Source of the DNA: Schistocephalus solidus
Taxonomy: Eukaryota; Platyhelminthes; Cestoda; Diphyllobothriidea; Diphyllobothriidae
Length of the DNA: 64,000 nucleotides
Assembly (NCBI GenBank): GCA_017591395.1
Contig: WEDG01007055.1
Span: 186,001 to 250,000 of the forward strand
Direction of reading: 5' to 3'
The notes beneath the pieces are model-generated. The model did not search any database and was not told where the DNA came from. It saw only the letters and a list, made by a program, of their open reading frames with translations. The position numbers and the translations under genes were made by a program. Below are positions 12,701 through 27,700 of the stretch, one piece after another. How positions within the stretch are numbered: the first letter of the stretch is position 1; each line of letters opens with the position of its first letter.

Positions 12701-15700
12701 TGCTCGTGCATCGCCTGCTGTATGTTTCCTTTGACTGGAGTCGGATAAGGAATGCGCCTTTTGCACTTCTCAATCTTCGATGGCGTAGTGAGTCGCGCAT
12801 GTGAACAACGTGTATGCAGACTGCGGTGATTTATACGAACTTGTCACCACAACCTGCACTAGTTTGCTCGGTGAAGTCAGCTATTTCAAGCCATTCGACC
12901 CCTCAAACCAATCTTTCCGGATACGCCACGGCAATAAAGACCTCTAGAAAGAGTTATTTATCCTCTAATCTGGCAACTAGATTGCTGCTGTTAGCCAAAA
13001 TTTTCGTGACCAGTTCACACACACTTATCTTTCTCTTGCAGTTATGGTTGTTGTTATTATGACAAACCCGGAGATCGGCTTTTGCTGCAAAACAGCGAAC
13101 TCGACAATTTACTAAATCTGACGTACTTAATATCTTCATGTCGTGCCAAAAGTCCTGGCCCAAATGCACATCGGCCGACGAAGTAGCTCGGTTTATCGTT
13201 GTAGAAGTATCCGTATTGTAATGACTTCTTTTCACTGTTTGGTTGTTTCTCCGTCATAGGAGTTTGGTGATACTCTTAAGTACACCCGGTGTGCGCAGTT
13301 AGTGATCATCTATTGCGTATCCCAGGTAAACCATCTGTTTAACATCACCTTGTATTGCGTCCTCGACCATCCCCGTGTAGGATGACCTTATCTTACAATG
13401 AAAACAAAGTGAGCATGGGTTACATTAGGTAACGCAGATGGGACTTATGTCTGTTTCACTGTAACTAACTTTACGTGCAAGTCAGAACTGTGCTTATCTT
13501 TTCAGGCAGTGATATACCTCATCAGTAACGAGAGTCGCAATATTGGCTGCTGTTGTAACCAAGCGCATGCATCTTGTTGGCTGGGTTGAGGTCTCTAATC
13601 AGCCGTCATGGTTGAGGCAATCTAGGGACCTGAAGAAGGTGGGTTGGCTTTCTGTGTCACAATCCGCTGTTTATCATACATCCGGCTCAATTTAGTTCCC
13701 TGTCCTTAACCGCAGTCGATCTTCGTTTAATCAGTAACGACAAGGACGTCAGCATACCAAGGCCGAACGTGAATATTTGTGTGCTCCGCAACAGTCTCAA
13801 CTCATAACCCGTCGTCCATAAAAGGGGCTTTGGCGTAATAACAATAAATCAGCACGCCGGATGTAACGTCACATTAGTGGGACACGATAACCTGCCTTAC
13901 GTTAAGAGAATAATCGTTGCTCACCAGGCAGATTGCAGCCAAAAAAACAGACATCGCCTAAATTCCCCGTGTCACGATTATTCTGACTGGCCTACGTTAA
14001 ATAAACCTGTGTTTCTTTTCCGGGAAAATTCACCTCAGTGCTAGCAAGAGGGTATATGTGGGAAAACCATTCCGGTGTTTGGTCGATAGGGCTGCCAGTA
14101 TACCTACGGTTTTCCTGTTATGCTTCTGCCCAAGTTTCGGCATCCCGTGGCACTACTACGGAGTTTCAAATCGTAAATAATATAAACGTTACTGCCTCGG
14201 AACTGTTTAGTATTTGCCGGTTTTAATAAGTGACTAAGTCCATGGGTGGGCAAGAACTCATGCAGCCTACCCCAGTCTTATAATGACAAAGGGACGTCTC
14301 GTAGTAATTTACTGGCTTAATTTTAGGTCGAAAAACTCGCCATTGATAATAATATGCGTATGAGTTCGTACTTTAAATTAGCATTCTTCGACAAACATAA
14401 ATCAAATGTTGGCATAACGGAACCGCCGCATGTAGAAAGCGGCAAATTAAAGACTGGCAACGTGTCGGGACATGGGAGTTTGCAACCCATGGTAAAAACT
14501 CAAACCATGCGGTTAAGATTGTGTGCTGGTTGACTTGCTGGTAAACTGAGACTCAGATTCAATGACTCCTTCTTAATGTTACTTTTATGGTAGTCTTATA
14601 AATATGGAATTCAATGTGCCCGTGAACTTGTGCAGAAACATTTTTTTACCGTACATGGTCTAGATCTTGTTTACACATAGAAAGGGGCTAGTGAACTCTG
14701 CCAGCAAATTGCGAGAAAATCCAGCATCAGATAGCTGATCGACTTAGATGCTGAATTGATGTCTGAAAAGGGGATGAGAGAGTGAGTTCAAAGCTGCCAC
14801 ATTTATTCCCACGATGCTTCCGTGCATTCATCACCATAAAAAAACTTAAAGTTTCGAAAACTGTCACGGTGCACAAATGGTCTTGCCTTAAAAGGCGGTC
14901 TACTGAGGGGATAACGTGGTCCTTGTCTCGGTACGGAGAGTCAGGATACAATGACACTTTCATAGTGTGGCCTATATGACGCTCCCACTCAGATGGAATC
15001 TGAATCATCTCTTGTTTCTGGAAAACCTTACTTACTGTGAGTGAACCAGGTTATGTGTGGTACGCGTAGCCTGTCAGTTTATTTTTGTTAGTCACTGCGA
15101 CCGATACCGCCACCAGTCTCCCTGAGCCAGTTTTGATAATGTGCTCAGGAGAGTGAGAGAGTAGAGTGCGCAAGTCCACCATTACTAGGAACTAATTCAC
15201 GCGCTAGTCACAACGCCGTGGCCTTGATTTCATCCCGCATGTCCTGATCAGATCACGGCCACTAACGACTCGGGTACGGACCGCATCAACTCTCACCCCC
15301 AGCGTATACCACGCGGACGGCCAAATACGTCAAGCGTAAGATTGCCTGGCAACCACGCTTCATAAATATTTTACCCATTTTGAACTATATTTATATTTTT
15401 TGCGACTGCCGCTGAAGATACGTTCGAAAGAGGATCTGAAACGTCGGGTAAATGAAGCTCATGTAACAATACGCACATCTCCTTCTTTACAAACTACTAC
15501 TTGAAATTCACCTCTTTGCTTCTATTAGCATGTAGGCGATCTGCATATTTGTATAAATGATTCATTGTAAACGTTATAAATAAAGTAAGCATTTCAAATA
15601 TGTTTGCTCGGTTATACTGAAGAGTTAGATGGAAAGGCAGACTCTAAGTCATCATGTACTCGAGGAAGAGGCATGCGATAGGATCCCAGGTGGGGCAACA

Positions 15701-18700
15701 TAGGCGGGAAGTTTCATATAACACTTCTGTAAACTGAAATAAATGCAGGCCGTTTGTTTTATTATTGTCCAAATAATAGAAATAACACGAAACACAACGG
15801 CAAAGCCGATATTATCTATCAAACATGGATAATTAGGAATCAAAACAGATTGCTTATGCGGATATAGCGTTCCATTGATCAAATACCAAACAAACAATTT
15901 ACCTAGATTGATTTTTATGTAGTAACAGCTTCCTTTGGATTTACATTTTGACTCATTTTATCAGCTAATAACTAGACTAATAAATACGCCAATTGCACAA
16001 CATACTACGTACATAATAATTCTTTTGTGTAATGACGTGTAAAAGATCATCGTAAATAAACAACACTGATACAGTAAACGCCCTCACTAGAGTATTAAAC
16101 GATATCTACTCATCACTTGTGAATAAAGTAATTTTCGCACAAACACATTTGACCTAACAACTTGACATACAATTCGTATAACTAGTGTTTCGTAATAATA
16201 GAGCTTTAGACAAAAAGCGGCACTGATCAATAAAACTTGGGTTTTCTCCAAATTGTTTTGCGTGAACGGTAACGTGCAAAACAGAGTAATAAAATGATTT
16301 ATGACGTTTAAGATGTGAGCTTATTTTTATATTATTGGCGTTGTTTTTTTCCTTCGTCGTTATTAACCAATTTTCAGCAGTTAAAGTTTCAGATCACACG
16401 GGCCTTTTTTTGCTGAGTTCTGCTTCTGATGTACAAAATTGCCTTTTTATCATTTAAAATAGATCTACATGTTAACTGGAAAAATTTTAAAAAGTAGGGC
16501 ATCACTACGGGCAGTGTTTCGCGATATGAAGTTTGACTGGACTTTAGAAATAAACGCGCAATTATATCGATAATTTTTCTAATTTTACAGAAAATATGAA
16601 TTGATATGTTGAAAATTAAATTACCATAAACATCATTTTCCTCAATATTGGAAAAATTTTGACTATTCTGTTTTTCACTCAGTGGAATCATAATTATCTG
16701 TACACTGTTTTATAATTTTAGACATCCTTCTCAATTTTCGGACAACTTTTGTGAGCAAAAGTGGCCAGGTAGTGCATCAATCTAAGGCAATTGCAATTAA
16801 TTACATTCGGGGTTGGTTTATCTTGGACCTCATAGCAGCCGTGCCGTTCGACGTTGTGTGGACGATCCAAAGCCCTGAATCCCCTGTCGTACGTTTGCGA
16901 GTGTTCTATTTGAATCTTTATACAACTGTTTAAACTGCAGTTTTTTTGGCTTTCTGAAACATTAAAATCGAAAATTATATATTTAGTGAGAAAGCACATG
17001 GTAAGCAGTTGACCTTCTTCAAATACAACATACCTTTATTAAACTGTTGATGATGAAGCCTCGGTATAGATATATAAGCCTGTATCAGATCAGGCTTTCA
17101 AAAAATATCAACAACATTTTACCAGCCTTTTTAAATATTTTCGCGATAAAGGTGATGAAAAATTGCTTGTTTTAATGTAAACTTGACAAGCACACTTTGT
17201 GATATGTTTTTGTTTTCACTAAATTATTTAAACATGTACTGAGGCAGTGAAATTCAAGAAATACCCTTCAATTTCTGTCGATCCTGAATCACGAACGGGC
17301 ATCCAATCAAATGACCATACGCACTTAAAAATTTACTGATTACCTGCAATTAGACAAGTAAAATGGACACAAATTGACAGACTAACAAATTTAAGTGGAC
17401 GATATGCAACCTTAGTCAAAATCTGTTTATTTTAATAATCTGCGTAACAATGGAAAATTTTATTTTCTGCTTCCTATGAAATTCATTGCCTATCAACTTG
17501 TTGACTGGAGCACAAACAGCGCTTTGATTCAACTTTAAGTGGTAGGTGTCTGTCCTGTAATCGAAGATATTTTCGCAATACAGTAAATGGCTATTTGCAA
17601 AAATAAAATGCCAGGGAACCGTAAATTTAACTAAAAATGAGTCGACTATAAATTGATTATAAATCTGTACTTGCTGTCTTAGCATACTTATGACGACGAG
17701 ATTTTAGCTTAAATGAGAAACCACTGGTCTGAGTTTTTGAATTCTCACAGACGTCTGTCGTCTGAAATGGAAAACAGCAAAAAGTAAACGGCGGACCATC
17801 ATTTAAAAATTGATGACGGGTATGTTATGATTTCATCTAACTTTGCATGATTTGAAAGGATGGTTTAATACCAGCATCAAAGTGAACTTATAAACCTATC
17901 GGCTTATATAATTTTTCACCATTTGTTTATTCAGCTACTATCGCGGATGTCTTAATAAATTTTACTCGGCCTTAAGCGTTCTCTGAATGGTTGAAACATG
18001 GGTGCATAGAGGAGTTGACACAGTATGCGAATGGGAACCTAATACCTAAATCAGTGTTTATCACTTCAAAACGATTCATGTCCCATGGGGTAGCATAAGC
18101 CTTCTTAAAAGTTTCTCTCACCGACTGTAGTCGAAATTCAGCATAGTTATTGGATTGTCAACTCGCTTAAAGAAATCTGACAAACATTGGCCCTTATTTT
18201 CCTCAGAGGCGCACCTAAATTTGAAAGTTGGTTAATGCTTTAAATGCACAACCTTTCCAGTACAACGCGATCCTCACCGTGGACCTAACACAGTCCATTT
18301 TATAATTAAGGAGCTCTAGTGAGCATATCGAAAAACGGAAACATTTTTGCCACCTTTATATATACTAAGCAAAGTATGAAGTTACAATTATAAGATTACA
18401 CTTAACCTGTACACACTTATCTGGCAAGGTATATTGCTGATGCCTTTCGCCTTGTTAGTCTCTTCTAGGAGGATGAAACAACGGCAGTAAGTGTGCATTT
18501 CCTTGACTGGCTGCCATATTTCCTCAGAGATATGAAGTTTGATTTCTGGATAAATTCTACCAGGTTATCTGAATTACGAGGATTGTTTTCAAATACACCG
18601 CATGGCATACTGTTTTCGCTAGACCAAGCGTAGAAAATTCAGTTACCAACAGCACACTCAAAAGTTGTAATGTGTGTTTTGGAATTTTTCGAAAGTGAGA

Positions 18701-21700
18701 TTAAAAAGAAAAGGGGGAACTTTTTGGAGCCTGAGATTAACATTTTTTGAAATTTTACAATCAAGTAAACACACGTTTTCCTGAGAAAACACTTTCAAAT
18801 CGAGGTTTTGAGACTTTCCCACCGACCGTATAGATTCCTATTGAATTTCCATTTTTTGTTATCTACCGATTAATCAGCTTCTTGCTTTGCATCCATTCAT
18901 CTCATCATTCAAAATGTTTTCCCTTACTTTGGGTATTTTATATTGGCACTAAAATACACTAGGTTTAGATTTGTTGGTCATTCATGAGGGGCTAAGTTAA
19001 TAATTTTCTTAAACTTGCCTTGCTTTCTTTTCCACCCTAACCGAGGTTTTCTTAACCTGACTGGTACAATGAATTTTTTGTGCTAAAACGGTTTTTTTCA
19101 TATTGCCTTTTCTCCGCAGATGTTACGTTATAAGGTTGTGATGACTAAAGCACATTAAATTAGCAACTGCAACATAGTGAAATTGAAAATTCTGAAATTT
19201 ACTGCTTCTTATTGAGTGAAAACAAAGCAAATAAATATAGTAAATAAAGCGTTTGGTTGCCGCTCTGTGCATACAAAATGCACTGTACTTTTGCCGTAGA
19301 CATTAACGGTGTCACAAGAGCGTGGTTATCAAGTCAGAAAAAGGCTTTGCACAAGGTTACCCATTGCTTCCTGTCGCATCATATACAATTATTTATAGTT
19401 GGACTTGCTGTTTGTATTCGCTTTGAGAGTGGAAAAAGCAAGGTCGATTGGATGCATTCTAAGCACATAATTTCCCCTCTAAGATTGTGACAAACTTTCA
19501 ATTGCCCTAACCAAGTCAAGGTCAAAGGTAGGAATATCTCTATCTGGCATAGATAATTCGGTTCATTTGGGACTGTTGGTTAAGCTATGGTGATTCTCTT
19601 GTATGTCAGCTTTTGAGCTCACTCTCTTCAATGTATGATCGCAATACTTTTAGAGATTCAAACTTTTTATAGAAGAAGAGGCGTATGTTTAACATTCTTG
19701 TGGGTGAACTTAATCCGATCACGCCCATATCCATTTATATTTACGCTGTTTTTCCATTGGCAAAGAATCTTTCTCGGAGAACAAATTTATGTTTAAACCT
19801 TAAACGACGTCCACACTGTCAGTCAGTTTTTGCAGGATCCGAATGTTCCCTCAGAACAAGGAATGAATTCAGAAACCTTGTTAAATGAACTACTGGATAA
19901 TTTTACCCAGTTGAGTAAAACTCTGCGGCCTTTGGGAATTTTAACCTATGACAACTGGAGCAGGGCTCGGTGACAACGAGCGCTCTCTACGTTGAAGAAG
20001 CTAGGCTGGTAACTTGACCCAAGTAAGATTAAATTTATGGTTCCCAATGGGCCTCCTAGCTCAAAAGGTCAGAACGTTGGCTGTACTCAAGACTTGTCTT
20101 TGTTGCACTGAATTTGAATTCCACCGAGGCTAACAGTTTTTTACAACTAGGTCAAATTACTTACCCAAATCTAGTTAAAACATCCATAAAACAATTGGGT
20201 ATTTTTTACTCACATCTTTGGGCATTGATCTTCATCCTAAGGGCCATACAATACGGAATCTATTGATATCTCAATACCGACAGATTTTGTCGATTTCATT
20301 TTAGTGACAGAGACAACCATCAGTTACCTTCTTCATCCTTTCACCTATTGTAGACAACATCAGTCTGATCAAAATAGATAGTTTGATAAATAGCCCAAAT
20401 AGCTTTGAATAACGTTCATGTCATTCTCGGTGAGGATAACAATCTCCTCGTGCACATTTAAACCCGCTCCCTTTGTGGCTTGCACTTGGAATTCCCTTTA
20501 TTTTCCGCGATAAATTTGCTTGTGCCCTAGATATACACGTCGGTCTTGATAGTAGATATGTTAACCTACTCAGACCTTGGTATCAGGTTCAAAGCACTGC
20601 CCAGCCTGATAATCGCTGTGTCATAGTCTGACCCAATGTGTTCGAATGAATGGCAATCAATACACTGTCAATTAAGCTCACTATCTGCATAATGTATGAA
20701 AAAAAAACGCCTGAAACGTTCGCTTACTGATTTTTGTAATCCGAAATGAAAACAAATGACTTTCTGAACTAAGATTGGGCCATTTTGAATAAAAATGTGA
20801 TCTTTCATTGTGTTTTCAATAATAGTATCCGTATAAAGGGTTGACTGAACTAAGCTGTAACAAATATTTTCAAAGCCTTGGGGGGAACTGACATGACTGA
20901 TAGGAAAAAAATGAAATAAGTTGACAAACCGTCATTCAGAATATTTTAGAATCCAAGCGAAAAAAACTAAAAATCCTCATCATATTCTGCAACAGCTGCA
21001 CTACATTAGGGCATTTTTGGTACAACAGACCATTCAGTTTGAGTTTAAAGCCATCAGTGTCAGCCAAAATATGAGCTCATGGCCCAAATTTACGACATAT
21101 TTCCTCAGTATGCTGCTCAAATGAAGTATAAACTTCTTTTTGCATCACGGCATGACCTAGAAGTATTTTAAATTACATTGAAATATGTAAGAATATACAA
21201 AAATATCAGATTACTCCCAGCAGTTTTAGGGATTGTTTGGAATATCATTAAAATGACAGGGAAGCATTTCAAATGGAAATGAAATTTGATCGGCAATTAA
21301 AGCAACCTTCAAAGGTGAAATTCTGCGTAATTGCGATAATTTTTTCATTCAGGCATGTGGTGCTTTTGCCTAACCCACTGTTATGATCAGCCAGCAGTAT
21401 AAGGTCAGCTTGTGAAATCAGGGTTTTAAGAACAAATTATACTTTCAAATGAACGCTTTTTGGGAAGTTAGGTCAATATTTAAGGCTATTGACCTTGCTC
21501 GTAATATATTAATGCATTAAGTAAAGTGGCAAGAGCATAATAGACGAATGGACTCGGAGAACAAAGGATATGTCAACGTGTAATACGTGACATTACTACA
21601 TTCCAACGTAATCCTTACGCTATCCATTGTGTTTTTTAGGATAAGCATTCGTTGCAGGGTTAGTAGGGTCACACAATATTTCGTTTACGAAATAAAGACC

Positions 21701-24700
21701 TAAGTATCAAGACAAATGGCACCTATCCAAGCGGCAGCTACTATGGTGCCGTTGAAGTTTTAAAACGTATCCGTTTTACTCTGATAACAAGAGGTCGCGC
21801 AGAGCGGGCCTCATTTGTACTCTTGTAAAAAGTTCAAATAAAAGTGTGTCAGGTGAGCTAGGAATGATATCGCGCATGTTTGGTTTGTGTGGTAAAGCAA
21901 CTGTTTCTCGCAATCTGCTTACTCTTAGGGGCAACAAGCTGTTATGCAACTTGGTAACGAATGCTAACGATAACGAAAACGATAATTAGAGTTAGGATTA
22001 GGTTGGCGTTCTCCTTTTCTTCATTAAGCCCATCCATAAAAATCGTATTACTATCAATTCAATATAACTGGCTGTCCTATATTTTGTTTCCTGATTTGGG
22101 TAGCACATTACGTTCTCGCCAGTAAAGTAAACTGTATTTTGTTAAGTTTTCCTGTACATCGTGAAATTTCCTTCCCTTACTGAATTTAAATGGATACGCG
22201 AACCTTATTAAGTCCCAGGACTCATACACAGGGAAGCATGTTGTAACTCAAAAGTACAAGACTACTTTCAAAATTTGCTTTCGTCCGTTGTGGTTATGAG
22301 AAGGACAATGGTTTCGTTTCATGTGAAGTTGTATGGCAAAAGATTGATTTAACACAGGTACCCATTTACTAGTAAGAATTTCAAAATTTATTTGGATAGG
22401 TTCATGTTAGAGTATGTCCTGTTCACGTGTTTATTTGCGCTTAACAGCAGTCCAAGCCCAAATTCTACAAATTATTGCATATGGAATATCTGGGATAAGT
22501 ATTTTTAGCGTTTGCTCTAGACTTATGAGTCTGCACTGGTGCCTTAATATAATTTCATGTTTTCCAAAAGCTACACGTGACTGAATTTTGCGCCAAGACT
22601 ATATCTTAGACAGAAATGGTTTTCACTGCCACCTTGCGTAAAGAGACCGCTCTGCCTTCGGAAGACAAAACGTTGTCGTAAGTAGGAGGAAGTCTGGAGA
22701 GGACGAGTTGGCTTTGAGAACGGTTAATTTCTTCTGAGTTCTACCTAGGAACTAATTTTTAAAGTTAAAAAATAAAAATCCGTACGAAATTGTCAAGATC
22801 AGAAATTATTCATATTTATGTTTCTGCTGTAGTGTGAGGACAACACGCTTTGTTTGGGAATAGCTTTGGGAAGATCCAGCATCAAATAGTCTGTTAAATT
22901 AAAATTATGTGTGTTTCCTCTGTCCTTGGATGAGCGAAGATTTTGCGCAAAAAGCAGCACATAAATATCCTTAATAGCTATAGCTTCCTTTAATGTATTG
23001 TTGCTTATCGGGGTTTATTAAGACAGCAAAAATGAAACAAAGCATTATAAAACCGAGCTGGTTAAGTATCGTGTTTAACCATTGCATTGCTGCTAGACTG
23101 TCTTTTTCTCAGAAGTTCTTTAAGTGTAAACGATGCAAAATCTTATAGCTTCCAGCTACCTTACGTTGCGTAGGACTTCAGCATTTAACGAAAACTAAAG
23201 ATGAAGGACCATAGTCACAAAGAGGCTTCGACAATGACGGAATTCTGTACACGTTTTTCTTATTCACAGGGATTTAAAATCTCGACAACCAGTGCTGTTT
23301 TTATTGCCTTCCGCAGCTGCCCATACTATTGCCAAAAGTCATTTACTGAACTGCGATGGCACACACTGTAAAGATGGCCAAGATGTGGTATGCCTTTTAA
23401 CCAGCAAGTGTCCAACGGTGTATAATATGACAGGCTGCAGTATTTTGTACTCTGAATTTAGGCTTAATTAAAGTTTAAATTCAGTTATCTTTGCAGAATG
23501 TCAAGGTAAAAATGAAGTCATTTTTGATTAATGCAGTGCATGGTGGATTGGATATCATACTGACCAAATGAAGCAAAGTGCACTTTTCCTTTATGATGGT
23601 AATTATTTTGAAATAGAACCGTTGTTCTTTTTCTAGCCATTGACCATGAAATACCTACCATTTCATACACCTCATAGTGCATGAGAACGAAAAAGAGAGT
23701 ATATGAACTTTTGGAAAAGTTTAGACTGCTCCATCAGATGAGCGATATTTTTTATTGAAGGCAGAAAGGCGAGAGTGTAGATTTTTCTGGAAGCTCTGCA
23801 TAAGTTATGTTTTTATACTTCTATGTCGTATTAAAGCTCAGATGGTTGTTTTTGTGCACAATTTGTGTAAATTAAATTTAAAATTATGGAACCGATAAAG
23901 TTGGAATGAGTAGACATTTCTTAGTTAAACATTGCATTTAATTTTGGGCTTTTAATTTAAGTTCATCTTATGAGTATCTGTTGAATCATTATCCTTATAA
24001 CTGCTTTGGCAGCTCTGACCGACAACATAAGAAACATTCACCAAAACCTTGCTCCTTCCCGCCTGAAATAACGCTTGTTCGTTAAGGGTCAATTTCACTC
24101 GGAGGCATGCATATGTGGCTCACGTTCAGAGCTAAAAACTTAAACACGGCTTAGCAGCCTGCAAGTCCCACTTTGCAAAGTGCTATTTGACTAAATTAGG
24201 AAGGATTTATTGATCCATATAACATTTTACGATGACAGGAAGACCATTGGAAATTTTAAACTCTAACTCTAAGACATTGGGTCTTATATGAACCCGTACA
24301 TTAAAATGTGCAAGGAGTTTAAGTAGACCTGTTAAAAATATTTAAAATGGAAAAATCAAGCACTTCAATTTACTTGAAGATAGAAGGGTTTGGGAAGCAG
24401 GTTGCATTTAGTTATACGGGAAAAATTAAATATGTAACAAGAACAAGCTGAGAGTTTTTCTCCTCTCTTTTGAAGGAATTTATTTTCTTAGTTAATTCTG
24501 AGTGCTTATGCACGGTAATGGTAGGAAGTATTAAATTCATCGTTTTGGTCACATATAATCAACATTCTAGCGAAATGCGGCATCGTTGGAGCAATCACAC
24601 CCAATGACGTCTCTTATAGGAAACCTAATGAAGCCTTAACTGTGCGCTTCTACTGTCTGCACGAGGCACAAGAAGTAAACATACTGATTAAAACCAAAGC

Positions 24701-27700
24701 ATCCCTATCTGGTATTCCTTCATATGGTTTAGCACAATGCATGATTGATCGCCTTTCTTTTCTGGCCACAGGTTTACTAGCAAATTATACTTCCACCAAT
24801 GAATTCCTGCAACGCATTAGACCAAAAATTGAGCTAAATGAAGCCGTCGTGCCATGTGATTCAGTTTCATTCTTCACATTCATTCCACAACTACTAATTA
24901 TAGCCACTATGAATCAACGTTGGGTTGAGTGCTACAAAGAGGCAGACAACACTTGTAGTCAGAACATCTCCTTTAGCTTCTAGGACATGTTCTCATAGCC
25001 TTCTTCCCTTTTGAGGTAGAAAGCCATGATAAGGGCATTCTTATGAGGCGTCCCTTATCAGGCTTGATTGCTTAAGGGATCCTTCAACGGACAGAATACT
25101 TATGTTGAGAAGGTATGTAGGCGAAATCCTGGGCCCACCATGCTGGTGACAAATTCCTCGTTTTCAGAACACCTCTCAGCAAGAAACTTGAAATAATGCG
25201 CTCACTTGACTTGGATATCAATTTCACGATGAAAGCCGAACGAAACAACCGCACTTCCTTCATTGCCTGCCATTTGCACAGGTGTGCAACTGCAAAACCG
25301 TTAAGTACTCTGTTCTTAAAATCCATCGACGCAAGATTTATTCTACCCTACAATGGTAATCACCCTCTAGCGCACAAACCTAGCTGCGCACGCGCCCTTG
25401 TCCCAAGAGTAGAATCCCACTGCAGCATACTAGCCGAATGAGGAGCTAAGTGACTTACCTTTCATAAGCTCTTCAGGCCAATACGTATATAATCTGTGTT
25501 ACCATGAAACGCAGTTGCCATGATAACAGCCACAGGAACAGAAATTCGATGTCTGGAAGGATATTTAAAACGTTCAGATAGTCTCCGAGGTGTCCTTTAT
25601 ATATTAAGCAGCCGCCAGTATAGGTATAGCCCATCAATTCTGTCACTGTCGTTCGATGCGCATTGAGAATAGGCTGCAGCTCATTAAAACGATCCGCAGT
25701 TGTCCAAAAATAAGGTTTAAATGGACTGAAATGCAGTGAGTGAGTTGGAAAATTATTGCATTTCCATCCATTTGAGTTCAACTATGCAACTCGGAAGCTA
25801 CACACAATCTATCAGCTATCAAACCACATCGGAGAAACTGACAAAAATTTTGGCCTTTAAGCAAATACCATTTTGGGCCGACGCAGCTGGAAGGACATAA
25901 ACGCTCACGCCTTAGGGACGGTATTCAGACGCCAAGTTTATCGGTTAGCATCCTTACCTTCATGCTGTCTAGAAAGCCACGCCGAAGCAGCGATAAAAGA
26001 AACTGTTCCAGCTCACAGCGGACTACCTTGGCAATTCATTTGAATTTCTGTTTGAATTTGTTAATTTAATGCTTGAACATACCAAACGCCCCTACAATCT
26101 GCAATATAATAAATTTTCTCCGGCGTAGTCGTTCTCATTCTTAAGTTCACTTGTCTGAGGCAATGTAGAGAAAAGTTCTTTATCTGCTCTGGTAAGAGAG
26201 AAGACCATCTTCTGTAACTTGAGAAATATTCACTTCAGTGCGATGGTCAGGTACTTTATTCTTTATTTCGGCATTTTTGAGCAATCTAAAATGACCCTTT
26301 TGAAGCTCGCATTGAGTGTGTGCATGGTTGTGCCATATAAAAGTGTTGTTTCTTTTTGGGACCGCATTTCAATGAAAAAACTTTGTGTTAAGTTAAATAA
26401 TGGCAAACTGAAAATTTAAAGCGATATACCATTGTGGAAGTATTCCAAAGAAACCCTTTATGAGTTAAATTACATATAAACATAAATCAGTCTAAATCTA
26501 TTGTTTATGGGCTTCTTGAGCAAACCCCAATTATTTTTTTGAATTTCATAAAGGATTCGTGCACGCTTGTGCCATATAAACTTTATGTATTCTTCTTGGA
26601 ATACAATAAACAGTTGAAGTTAACTTCTACTAAAATACAGCTTTAAATCTGAATCAACACTATTTTAGTATATACCAAATGCTAACCTTATCACCGATAT
26701 CAAATTACCTTAGAGCTGTCTACAGCCCCTAGCAGGACATGAATATCGCAATTTCAAATGACAATAAAACTGAAGTTATAATTACACTTACTATCTGCTG
26801 AAGATTTACATATGTTCATGCAACCTTCTGGTGGGTAAGCAGTACAAAATCTTTTCCTATCTCCTTATCTCATGTTTCGAAATCTACTGAAAAATCGTTA
26901 AATGCAAAGACATTCATCAAGAATTTACTACTTAAATCGGATTAACGGCTGTGATTGGAAGTCACATGTATCTGCAGGTCACTTAATTCGGCGCTCACAA
27001 AGAACTTGAATTTCACGGCAAACATCAGCTTTAAAAAGAAGAAGAGGCTTTCACAGGGAGGTGTTTATCAGGTGTCTCACGTTTTGTGTAGTTGTTTCGT
27101 ACCCGCATCTTTAGAGACCGGATATTCATGCTCACTGCTCACATTAAATGCCACTCTTCGCCTTGTGTAAGTTGGACCGCCTGCGTGGCTGCGTTGGACC
27201 CGCAACTCGCCATAGTCTGTATCGCCATCGCCACCCCCACCCCCACTAACGGGCTGTGTTTGAGTCGGTCAGCCTTTCACCAAAGCCTCTTCCTCCATCC
27301 TTGCTGGTGACGGAGATGATTGGTAGCCCTGATTGTTTTACGCTCTGGCGGTCTTTTGTCAAGAGGGTTCATAACACCAGATAGGTGCAGGCAGCTTAAT
27401 GTGGCGGTGGATTGAGTGGTCGGTGGACCTCCAGGCTTCTTCTATCTGCTTTGACGTGTGATCCTTGCCTCGGTTCACAACTTCAACGGCCTCAAAGTTG
27501 AAGACTTGGCCCATCTGCGTGGCATGGGTTGTCACCTCTGTCTTTATACGGTGAACTGATGCCCGGGCATTTGATTTTGCAGCTGTCGGCCGGTTTTCTC
27601 CAACATAGTCGCTACACTGAAGTCGATAGCTAACGGTTTACTTATCCTGCTTAGGGAAAGGGCCTTTTGGCTGCATCCCCTGTTGATAAATTGTTGAGTT

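Noticed and set aside
14727..15008. 93-codon minus-strand frame
   Set aside because: No recognisable domain, no splice or promoter support, and it lies in repeat-like DNA.
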